Assembly (NCBI GenBank): GCA_007123785.1
Contig: SLGL01000270.1
Coordinates: 1 to 10,107, forward strand
Direction of reading: 5' to 3'
DNA: 10,107 bases
DNA from: Balneolaceae bacterium
GTDB taxonomy: Bacteria > Bacteroidota > Rhodothermia > Balneolales > Balneolaceae
The notes beneath the pieces are model-generated. The model saw only the letters and a list, made by a program, of their open reading frames with translations. It made no database searches and was not told the DNA's origin. Below, one piece after another: positions 1 to 6,200 of the stretch. The position numbers and the translations under genes are program-made. Positions within the stretch are counted from its first letter, which is position 1. Every line of letters starts with the position of its first letter.

Positions 1-35
1 AGATAATAAATTTATAAGATATTTGAAATTAATAC

Positions 36-65
36 TTTACGAATTTAAAGTGTGGAATTCGTAAA
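36..65. repeat. Perfect 10-bp inverted repeat (hairpin or operator)
   Basis: TTTACGAATT at 36-45 is the exact reverse complement of AATTCGTAAA at 56-65, with a 10-nt spacer. Two more outer pairs (AC/GT) form if one A is bulged. No T-run follows on either strand, so it does not look like a classic intrinsic terminator. It could be the end of a transcription unit outside the window, a regulator site, or a small RNA stem. Confidence 0.5.
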
Positions 66-321
66 AGTAAGGTTTAACCCGGATTTTAATTGGTAGGCGG
101 GAATACCTGTTCTTCGAAGCAGCGTCAACGATTAGCCCGCTGTACGAGAAATGTTTTAAAAAATGGTGTTACTTCTGAACATTAAACACTTGATCTTCTT
201 TCTTTTTATAAATTTTTACAATTTTCATGGAGCTGTTTTATGCTTTAAAAGTCTATAGAGCAAACTATTGCAGGTGGCAATGAAAAGTTGGGAGGCAGAT
301 AAAAAATGGGAACCGATTTAA

Positions 322-357
322 TTTGTTCAATGTTGAATCATTGTTCTTTGAGAACAA
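322..357 (+). promoter_or_regulatory. Candidate Bacteroidota-type promoter with a palindrome
   Basis: TTTG at 322-325 and GTTCTTTG at 343-350 stand 17 nt apart. They loosely match the Bacteroidota pattern of a -33 TTG and a -7 TAnnTTTG; the second element lacks the TA. Overlapping it is a perfect 7-bp palindrome, TTGTTCT-TTG-AGAACAA (341-357), placed where a repressor would cover the start of transcription. The fasciclin ATG follows at 403. The promoter match is weak; the palindrome is exact. Confidence 0.3.
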
Positions 358-402
358 AATTTGGCAATCGTCGAATTCTTAACCCCAATCAACCCAATAA
401 TA

Positions 403-939
403 ATGAAAACAATTAAATCTTTAGGGCTGACCATACTTGCTTTAGCACTTCTTGCAATGGCACCGGCAGCAATAGAAAAGAGCGATACGGAACAGAGTCA
501 CAATCACAACAGTGATATCGTGGATCTTGCTGTTCAGACTGATGTATTATCTACACTTGTGGCAGCAGTTGAAGCGGCAGGATTAGTTGAAACATTGAAA
601 TCTGATGGACCTTTTACGGTATTTGCACCTACCAACGAGGCGTTTGAAGCTTTACCAGACGGAATTCTCGAGTCACTTCTGATGGAGGAAAACAGAGACC
701 AATTAATTGAAATTCTCACCTATCACGTGATTCCCGGTAAAGTGATGTCTTCGGACCTGAGCGATGGCATGACTGCCGAAACAGTTCAGGGCACAGAGAT
801 TACTATTTCTTTGAGTAATTACGGAGTCTCTGTTGATGATGCATCTGTGGTTCAGGCCGATGTGGAAGCATCCAACGGAGTTGTTCATATAATTGATGCT
901 GTAATAATTCCGCAACCAGAGTCAGATTCATCCTACTAA
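403..939 (+). CDS. Secreted fasciclin (FAS1) domain protein
   Basis: A 178-residue single-FAS1-domain protein, probably exported. FAS1 domains mediate protein or polysaccharide adhesion outside the cell; the exact ligand here is unknown. Residues 1-22 form a signal peptide: Lys at 2 and 5, then a hydrophobic run to AMAPA. The FAS1 domain covers about 37-171. It shows the H1 motif TVFAPTNEAF (72-81), the conserved YH (107-108) and the H2 motif NGVVHIIDAVIIP (158-170). The ATG at 403 was chosen because it begins the signal peptide; an upstream in-frame TTG at 361 would add 14 unlikely residues. There is no lipobox Cys and no sorting domain, so the protein is probably periplasmic or released. 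The gene stands alone and is closed by an intrinsic terminator. The family assignment is secure; the role is inferred only as adhesion or matrix. Confidence 0.93.
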   Translation: MKTIKSLGLTILALALLAMAPAAIEKSDTEQSHNHNSDIVDLAVQTDVLSTLVAAVEAAGLVETLKSDGPFTVFAPTNEAFEALPDGILESLLMEENRDQLIEILTYHVIPGKVMSSDLSDGMTAETVQGTEITISLSNYGVSVDDASVVQADVEASNGVVHIIDAVIIPQPESDSSY

Positions 940-963
940 GCGTTTGAAAGATTCTGAGAGCTA

Positions 964-1016
964 AACCCGTTCGGCAGTTTTCTATATTAAAGAAGATTGC
1001 CGGGCGGTTCTTTTTT
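964..1016 (+). terminator. Intrinsic terminator of the FAS1 gene
   Basis: CGGCAGTTTTC (971-981) pairs with GAAGATTGCCG (992-1002) over 11 bp, with two G-U wobbles and a short AT-rich loop. An outer AACC/GGTT extension (964-967 with 1006-1009) is separated by a small internal loop. CTTTTTT follows at once. The hairpin starts 25 nt after the stop codon. Confidence 0.8.
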
Positions 1017-1277
1017 AAAAGAGAAATTTACTAATTGAAATCATAACTGTCCAAAACGTTTATCAAATTGGAAAAAACCTTTAAATTTCTAAATGTATGG
1101 TTAGATACCAAACGGTGTTTAAGATCCATCCTCCTGTTTAAACGAATCGTTGCTACTCAATCCCTCTGCTCTGATCTTGTTGCCTGAAAATGCCCGCTTA
1201 AATCATTTTTAAAAAAAATATCGAGAGTTGAAAAAATGATCAGGCAGACTAAGATGGGTGATTTAAAATCCGGTAAA
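1017..1277. other. Non-coding gap between convergent genes
   Basis: No credible frame is seen. An AT-rich 9-bp inverted repeat, ATCATTTTT (1202-1210) with AAAAATGAT (1232-1240), lies downstream of the minus-strand protease stop and could help end its transcript. Its T-runs are mostly inside the loop, however, so it is not a standard intrinsic terminator. Confidence 0.45.
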
Positions 1278-3770
1278 TTACGGTTCAAGAATGTCATCGA
1301 TTCTCTGTTCAATATCGATCAGGTGGATACGAGTGGCACGGTCGTTCATACTGTTGCGGGTTTGGGTAACATCGGCCTTCAGCAGTTCAAGCTGTTCACG
1401 AACTATCGGGCGAATGTCAGACTGACTGACATTTACCTGGCTCATCCCCAGCATCTGCCTCATCTGTGCAGAAACAGAGGGCAGTTCTTCACTCATCAGG
1501 TAGCCCATTCGTTCAATATAAGCACGCTGAAGATTTCGTCGGTAGACTGATGCAGAAGCGTTCGAGTCGAGTTCACTCCAAATGGTTCCCCGAAGCGAGT
1601 CCATAAATTCAAATGGAGAGTAGGTATTTTCCTCACGGTAGCTGTATTCAATCAACCGCGCAATGCGGGATGGATTCAGCAGATTCTCGAGTACGGTAAC
1701 CTGTCTTTGCCGATAATTGTCGATAAATTCAGCCTGGTTAACCCGGCTCAAAATGTCGCTGTTAACTGCCCAGGTAGGATCACTGAAAGCGTATGTTTTC
1801 AGAAAATCCATTGCTTCACGCTGCCGGTACGCTTCAACCGGTTCAAATACTGCACCTTCCTGATCGAAAGTCTTGTCGGTTTCGTACACACCGCCAACGT
1901 ACGGCACTACATGACTCATGTATCGGCCCCACTGAACCATAATTTGTCCATAAAGCTCATCCAGATCAGAAAATTCTTCACCATCTTTCTGAATCCAGTC
2001 AATCAGATTGCCGGTAATCACCTCCAGGTTTTTCAGGCCGTAATAGCTGGCCCGCATGGCATCATCACCAAGGTCTTCGCGGTTTGAACGCGGGTCGATC
2101 GGGTTAACGGTTTGCCTTCCATAGAAATATTGAAGGTCATCAGCCCGTTCTGTGGTCCACTTGTGAAGAGTTTCTTCCTGTTCTTTAAGTGTTTTATCAC
2201 CGAACCAGGTGTAGCCCCATTTTACAGCCCAGATATCGTAGGGCCCCACACGAGGGAAAAAGTTTGTTACACCGTCACCGGGCTGAGCAATGTAGTTGAA
2301 TCGGGCATAATCCATTATTGAGGGCGCCGTTCCGTGATTATCAGTATATGTTGGCGATCGGAGTGAATCGACCGGAACTGCGTAGCTTGAGCCAAAATTA
2401 TGAGGCAGTCCCAGGGTATGGCCTACTTCATGGGCTGAAACAAACCGGACCAGCTCTCCCATTACATCATCATCGAACTGGGTGGCTCTGGCTTCGGGAT
2501 TGGCTGCAGCGGTTTGAACAAAATACCAGTTACGCAGCAGTCTCATCACATTGTGGTACCAGCCAATGGCCGAGGTCATGATCTGTCCCGACCGGGGATC
2601 GTGCACATGAGGTCCGAAAGCGTTCTGAATTGGGGAGGCAAAATAACGGATACTCGGGTAGCGAATATCTTCAAGGCTGAAATCGGGATCTTCTTCCGGA
2701 GTGGGAGCCATCTTGCCGTAGATTGCATTTTTGAAACCGGCCGCTTCAAAAGCTACCTGCCAGTCGTCCACGCCCTTAATCAGCCATTTTCTCCACTGCT
2801 CCGGGGTAGCCGGATCAATGTAAAAAACGATGGGATTTTCCGGTTCAACCAGCTCGCCCCGCAAATAGGCCTCTTTGTCTTTGGGGATGAGCTCCCAGCG
2901 GGTAACGTGGCTCACCGGTTTGGCGCGATGTTCTTCGGTACCGTAATCGGTTTGATTGGCGGTAAAGTAGCCCACCCTCGCATCGGGGCGGCGACGCTGC
3001 ATCGGTTCTTCCGGCATCAGAATCATACTGTGGTTAATTTCCAGAGAGATCGTGTTGGCATCGGAATTGGAAGGCGGATTTTGCGCTTCGTATGTGACGA
3101 GATGCCGCGCTTCAATATTTTTCGGGAAACTGTGAATATGCTCAATAAAGGTGCGGTTACCATCTACCCGGCGTACCTGGTACTGCTGGCGCATATTTTG
3201 CTGTAATCCCAGTGCGGGCACATCAGTTGTGAAAAGATTTGTCACTTCAATAACAGAACCGGTGGTATCTTCATTAAATGCCTGAATGTCGAAGGATGCG
3301 ATTATCGGTTCGAAGTTGGAGTTTCTGACCGCCTCATAGACCGGGAGGGAATCACTGGCTGTATTACTGAAGGAAACACGGCGGAGTAAAATTTTATCAT
3401 CTCGCTTTTCCCATCGCAAAACCTGATTGTTACTGCGCATCCCGCCGTAAAGAATACCATCGGCTGTTCTGGATATCCGGGAGACCATCAGCATTTCGCG
3501 GCCGACAATAGAATCGGGGATTTCATAGAAAAAACTGGAGCCATCTTTGTAAACATTAAACAGCCCTTCATCTTTTTCTGCACTTTCTTTGATAACCTCA
3601 GAAAATGGTTTGATGTCGTTATTACTGCCCTGTTGAGGGGCCATTCGAGCTCGCTCGGGAGCCTGAGTGGTTTCTGGTGTTCCTTCAGTTGCGGATTCTG
3701 TAGAAGCGCAGCCTGCCATCACAAAAAGTGATAGCACGATAGCTGTATACTTCATGAGAAGTTGTATCAT
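1278..3770 (-). CDS. Lipoprotein zinc metalloprotease (DUF5118/DUF5117/DUF4953 family)
   Basis: An 830-residue zinc-dependent endopeptidase of the metzincin type, predicted to be lipid-anchored in the envelope. Its N-terminus is a lipoprotein signal with lipobox FVMAGC (lipid-carrying Cys21), then a low-complexity Ser/Thr/Glu/Pro linker to about residue 50. A DUF5118-like segment (about 53-100, including FNVYKDGSSFFYEIP) and a DUF5117-like region (about 100-300) follow. The catalytic DUF4953 part contains HEVGHTLGLPH at 447-457 (zinc ligands His447, His451 and His457; catalytic Glu448) and the Met-turn SIMDY (Met486). This is the extended HExxHxxGxxH motif with a Met-turn, and all key residues are present. 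An ATG at 3755 (MKYTAIVL...) gives an equally good lipoprotein signal and could be the true start. Proteins of this family are common in Bacteroidota, but substrates are largely unassigned. The leader upstream holds a uORF and a terminator-like hairpin, listed separately. Confidence 0.93.
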   Translation of the reverse strand: MIQLLMKYTAIVLSLFVMAGCASTESATEGTPETTQAPERARMAPQQGSNNDIKPFSEVIKESAEKDEGLFNVYKDGSSFFYEIPDSIVGREMLMVSRISRTADGILYGGMRSNNQVLRWEKRDDKILLRRVSFSNTASDSLPVYEAVRNSNFEPIIASFDIQAFNEDTTGSVIEVTNLFTTDVPALGLQQNMRQQYQVRRVDGNRTFIEHIHSFPKNIEARHLVTYEAQNPPSNSDANTISLEINHSMILMPEEPMQRRRPDARVGYFTANQTDYGTEEHRAKPVSHVTRWELIPKDKEAYLRGELVEPENPIVFYIDPATPEQWRKWLIKGVDDWQVAFEAAGFKNAIYGKMAPTPEEDPDFSLEDIRYPSIRYFASPIQNAFGPHVHDPRSGQIMTSAIGWYHNVMRLLRNWYFVQTAAANPEARATQFDDDVMGELVRFVSAHEVGHTLGLPHNFGSSYAVPVDSLRSPTYTDNHGTAPSIMDYARFNYIAQPGDGVTNFFPRVGPYDIWAVKWGYTWFGDKTLKEQEETLHKWTTERADDLQYFYGRQTVNPIDPRSNREDLGDDAMRASYYGLKNLEVITGNLIDWIQKDGEEFSDLDELYGQIMVQWGRYMSHVVPYVGGVYETDKTFDQEGAVFEPVEAYRQREAMDFLKTYAFSDPTWAVNSDILSRVNQAEFIDNYRQRQVTVLENLLNPSRIARLIEYSYREENTYSPFEFMDSLRGTIWSELDSNASASVYRRNLQRAYIERMGYLMSEELPSVSAQMRQMLGMSQVNVSQSDIRPIVREQLELLKADVTQTRNSMNDRATRIHLIDIEQRIDDILEP

Positions 3771-3796
3771 AGACCTGTTTTCTTAAATGAATATAT

Positions 3797-3848
3797 AAAA
3801 AAGGCTCATCAACATCGTTTCCGACCATCCTTATAGGTGATAGCCTTT
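3797..3848 (-). terminator. Terminator-like hairpin in the metalloprotease leader
   Basis: Read on the minus strand, AAAGGCTATCA (3848-3838) pairs with TGATGAGCCTTT (3811-3800): 7 bp, one bulged G, then 4 bp. The loop is 26 nt. A run of six T (3802-3797, half of it in the stem) follows, then ATAT. It ends 26 nt before the protease ATG, so it would act as an attenuator inside the leader or end a short upstream transcript. The long loop and short T-run limit confidence. Confidence 0.4.
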
Positions 3849-3851
3849 CAT
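3831..3851 (-). CDS. Possible six-codon leader peptide (MKGYHL)
   Basis: On the minus strand, ATG at 3851-3849 opens MKGYHL and stops at TAA (3833-3831). AAGGAG (3862-3857) sits five bases upstream, the clearest Shine-Dalgarno I noticed in a window where genes mostly lack one. Codons 2-5 coincide with the 5' arm of the terminator-like hairpin just upstream of the metalloprotease, so a translating ribosome would prevent the stem from forming. The peptide has no run of one regulatory amino acid. At this length it could be chance. Confidence 0.3.
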   Translation of the reverse strand: MKGYHL

Positions 3852-3986
3852 ATTTTCTCCTTAGCAGCCGGATAGATTACCCTTCAAAAAGGGAGAGCTG
3901 GGAACTTAGTGAATGGTGAGAGTAAAACAGATACCGTAAAATGTAAAAAATGGAAAAACTGTCGAAATTGAACCCGGAATTTAAAA

Positions 3987-4004
3987 AATGGAACCGATTC
4001 CATT
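3987..4004. repeat. Palindrome upstream of the glycosylasparaginase gene
   Basis: AATGGAA (3987-3993) and TTCCATT (3998-4004) are exact inverted copies around CCGA. It lies 143 bp before the ATG at 4148 and could be an operator for that unit. The left half also recurs near 301-318 in front of the FAS1 gene. Confidence 0.35.
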
Positions 4005-4147
4005 CTCTGCAGGCTGGAATGAAATGTAAATTCAACTATTTTAGATTGTCTATTGAAAATTATCTGTCTGTAACGGGCAGTACCATCTGTTTGTAAGGTC
4101 CAGTTTTAATAGTCTTAAAAAAATTCTGTACTCAATAATTTAAATTA

Positions 4148-5146
4148 ATGACAACACGAAGAAAATTTCTGAAAAGTTCTCTCTTATCTTCAACCCTATT
4201 GATGCCCGGAGCTGTGAAAAAAGCGGCTGGTATCTTTTCTGAGAAAAAACAATCTGCCGGGGAACATAAACCATTGATCGTCTCTACCTGGAATCACGGT
4301 ATTGCTGCCAATAAACGGGCATGGGAAATCCTGCAAAAAACCGGCTCCATTCTGGATGCGGTGGAAGAAGGAGTGAAAGTTACCGAAGCCGATCCGTCCA
4401 GCCGGACGGTTGGCCTGTATGGCTTCCCGGACAGGGAGGGAATTGTAACACTGGATGCATCCATTATGAAAGGCGATGGTGAGTGCGGGTCGGTCTGTTT
4501 TGTAAGGCAGATCAAACATCCGATTACGCTGGCTCGAAAAGTGATGGAAAAAACCCCTCATGTAATGCTGGCTGGTGAGGGCGCCCGCCAGTTTGCTATT
4601 TCTGAGGGGATGCCTCTGGAAGAAGAGGTACTGCACCCTGAATCACAAAAAGCGTATGAAGAGTGGCTCGAAGAAGCCGAATACCGGCCCATCATCAATA
4701 TCGAAAACCACGATACCATCGGTATGGTTGGTCTGGACGCAGACGGAAACCTGGCAGGAACCTGTACCACCAGCGGTCTGTCCTACAAAATGCACGGCCG
4801 CGTGGGCGACAGTCCAATCATCGGGGCCGGGCTTTATGTGGATAACGAAGTGGGTGCGGCAACGGCCACGGGCATGGGTGAGACAATCATCAAAGTATGC
4901 GGCAGTTTTCTGGTTGTAGAGTTGATGCGGCAGGGGCGTTCACCCCAGGAAGCGTGTGAAGAAGCGATCGCAAGGCTAATTGATAAAAACCTGGAAGATA
5001 TCGAGGATATGCAAGCCGGTTTCATTGCTATCAACAAAGATGGAGAGTATGGCGGCTATGCAGTTCACCCCGGATTTAATTTTGCCGTACATCACGAAGG
5101 CGGAAACGAGATGGAAGATGCCAAAAGCCGGTTTGGGAATGATTAA
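4148..5146 (+). CDS. N4-(beta-N-acetylglucosaminyl)-L-asparaginase, Tat-exported
   Basis: A 332-residue Ntn hydrolase (asparaginase_2 / aspartylglucosaminidase family). It cleaves the GlcNAc-Asn bond left after proteolysis of N-glycoproteins. The precursor self-cleaves before its catalytic Thr to give alpha and beta chains. Residues 1-28 hold a twin-arginine signal (TTRRKFLK, Arg4-Arg5, then a hydrophobic stretch), so the protein is probably exported folded to the periplasm. By recalled similarity to the Flavobacterium enzyme, the active site is complete: Trp48 (STWNHG), nucleophile Thr190 (HDTIGM), Thr208 (CTTSG), Arg218 and Asp221 (HGRVGDSP), Thr241-Gly242 (ATGMGE). Length and start fit the family. 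The next gene, cutC, begins 36 bp downstream on the same strand, suggesting one transcript. The close match to the Flavobacterium pattern favours true glycosylasparaginase over isoaspartyl peptidase. Confidence 0.93.
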   Translation: MTTRRKFLKSSLLSSTLLMPGAVKKAAGIFSEKKQSAGEHKPLIVSTWNHGIAANKRAWEILQKTGSILDAVEEGVKVTEADPSSRTVGLYGFPDREGIVTLDASIMKGDGECGSVCFVRQIKHPITLARKVMEKTPHVMLAGEGARQFAISEGMPLEEEVLHPESQKAYEEWLEEAEYRPIINIENHDTIGMVGLDADGNLAGTCTTSGLSYKMHGRVGDSPIIGAGLYVDNEVGAATATGMGETIIKVCGSFLVVELMRQGRSPQEACEEAIARLIDKNLEDIEDMQAGFIAINKDGEYGGYAVHPGFNFAVHHEGGNEMEDAKSRFGND

Positions 5147-5182
5147 GTTCTGATGAATTGCACCGTTGAAAAAGAAAAAGAA

Positions 5183-5935
5183 ATGAAAATCCTTCTCGAA
5201 TCCCCCATCTACACTACAGAGGCCGCACTGCAAGCGGCAATGTTTGGTGTTGACCGGCTGGAGCTATGCAGCTCTTTTCATGAAGGTGGTGAAACACCGG
5301 GTGCCGGAATGCTGGCGTATCTGAAAGCGCATCTTCAGATTCCGGTTTTTGTAATGATTCGTCCCAGAGGCGGTGATTTTGTCTATTCGGATGAGGAACT
5401 GGATGTGATGGCCGAAGAGATCCGGATTTTCTCTTCACTGGGTGCTGATGGGTTTGTCTTTGGTATTCTGAACCGGGATGGATCCGTAAACAGTGATGCA
5501 TGCGGCCAACTGATCGAAACAGCAAGCGGCAAGCCCTGTACATTTCACCGGGCGTTTGATGTGAGTCGTAATCTCGATGAATCCCTTGAAACAATCATCA
5601 AATGTGGATTTCACCGGATTCTGACTTCGGGAGGAAAAAATAGTGTGGAGGAAGGTCTGGAACAGATTGTTCGGCTGTTGAAGCTTGCTGGTGACCGGAT
5701 CATCATTATGCCCGGAGGTGGAATGAAGCCGGAACAGGTTGAACCGCTTCGGAAGACTGGTTTGCTCAGGGAGATTCATGCAAGCTGCAAAAAATTTCGC
5801 CAGTCAGAAAGCCGCTGGCAAAATCCGGATGTGCAGTTTCTTGCTGATGAATCTGAAGGTGCCGGTGTGCTTACCATCAGCCGTAACAAAGTGGATGAAT
5901 ACCGTAAAGTACTGTCGCTGACAGCAGGTTTGTGA
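5183..5935 (+). CDS. cutC: CutC family protein
   Basis: A 250-residue CutC-family TIM-barrel protein, cytosolic (no signal). The family is annotated as copper homeostasis, but its biochemical activity is unsettled. Conserved blocks match E. coli CutC: LLES at the start, DRLELCSSFHEGGETP (24-39), RPRGGDF (60-66), TFHRAFD (120-126), RILTSGGK (145-152), IIMPGGGM (174-181) and EIHASCKK (197-204). The ATG at 5183 was chosen over the in-frame ATG at 5153 because it aligns with the E. coli N-terminus (248 residues); it follows a purine-rich stretch. The gene sits 36 bp after the glycosylasparaginase and is probably co-transcribed, with a terminator about 125 bp downstream. The context hints at a role linked to glycan or amino-sugar breakdown rather than metal handling; this is inference. 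Confidence 0.92.
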   Translation: MKILLESPIYTTEAALQAAMFGVDRLELCSSFHEGGETPGAGMLAYLKAHLQIPVFVMIRPRGGDFVYSDEELDVMAEEIRIFSSLGADGFVFGILNRDGSVNSDACGQLIETASGKPCTFHRAFDVSRNLDESLETIIKCGFHRILTSGGKNSVEEGLEQIVRLLKLAGDRIIIMPGGGMKPEQVEPLRKTGLLREIHASCKKFRQSESRWQNPDVQFLADESEGAGVLTISRNKVDEYRKVLSLTAGL

Positions 5936-6061
5936 TTACAAATCAGGGAAGGGTCGGTACTTGCCAGTGTTATCCTTTCCATTACGTTACCTGCTGCTTT
6001 GAAACTTAAAGCGTCAGGAAAAATTCGTAGAGAAGTCTGATTGCAAGATGAGGGGCTCAGG

Positions 6062-6098
6062 TTGACTTGATGCCGTTTTCATCGGGTTCAATTTTTTT
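6062..6098 (+). terminator. Intrinsic terminator after the glycosylasparaginase-cutC unit
   Basis: TTGACTTGAT (6062-6071) pairs with ATCGGGTTCAA (6081-6091), with two G-U wobbles and one bulged T around a 9-nt loop. Seven T follow (6092-6098). It lies 126 nt after the cutC stop, separating this unit from the GGT-like gene. Confidence 0.6.
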
Positions 6099-6149
6099 AA
6101 TCAGAAAATTCGGTCAAAAAAGTAGAGAGTGCCATAAAAAAATCCTTTC

Positions 6150-6181
6150 TTGTGCTACTGTCATGACACTACGGAATTTTG
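6150..6181 (+). promoter_or_regulatory. Candidate promoter and operator of the GGT-like gene
   Basis: TTG at 6150-6152 and GAATTTTG at 6174-6181 are 21 nt apart and resemble the Bacteroidota -33 TTG and -7 TAnnTTTG elements, with one mismatch in the latter. Between them lies the perfect 10-bp palindrome TGTCATGACA (6159-6168), a natural place for a repressor. The ATG follows at 6201, giving a very short leader. It comes right after the preceding terminator, which supports a separate transcription unit. Confidence 0.35.
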
Positions 6182-6200
6182 TAATCAGATAATGTGAAAT

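Larger units (their letters stand above)
1..402. other. AT-rich non-coding region upstream of the FAS1 gene
   Basis: All frames are broken by frequent stops, so no gene entering from the left is supported. The stretch holds a perfect 10-bp inverted repeat (36-65), a more GC-balanced block around 70-150 with no tRNA-like TPsiC motif, a 13-codon open frame (280-321) judged to be chance, and a candidate promoter with a palindrome just upstream of the fasciclin gene. I recognise no known RNA family here. Confidence 0.6.
3771..4147. other. Divergent intergenic region (metalloprotease / glycosylasparaginase)
   Basis: This non-coding stretch must hold the promoters of both flanking genes. Besides the leader elements on the minus strand, it contains a small CCCTT/AAGGG hairpin (around 3891-3904), a perfect 7-bp palindrome AATGGAA-CCGA-TTCCATT (3987-4004), and a stem with wobble pairs near 4064-4080. 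No convincing TTG/TAnnTTTG pair was found in front of the glycosylasparaginase. Confidence 0.5.

Noticed and set aside
73..87. TTTAACCCGGATTTT, resembling TTTAGCCCGGACTTC at 7843-7857 and TTGAACCCGGAATTT at 3968-3982, as possible insertion-sequence ends
   Set aside because: The matches are short and imperfect, with no transposase, matched inverted copy or target duplication nearby.
75..150. tRNA or integron attC site in the GC-balanced block near the left edge
   Set aside because: No cloverleaf, no TPsiC motif and no paired attC core sites could be drawn.
280..321. 13-codon ORF (MKSWEADKKWEPI) after a GGTGG-like sequence
   Set aside because: Very short, no supporting context, and it overlaps the AT-rich leader and repeat motif; most likely chance.
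2514..3206. 230-codon open frame on the plus strand inside the metalloprotease gene
   Set aside because: It lies entirely antisense to a gene with clear domains and catalytic motifs; its translation has no recognisable family features.
3831..3960. Known riboswitch (fluoride, TPP or cobalamin) in the metalloprotease leader
   Set aside because: A few short motifs look similar, but the order of conserved blocks does not match any of these families as I remember them.
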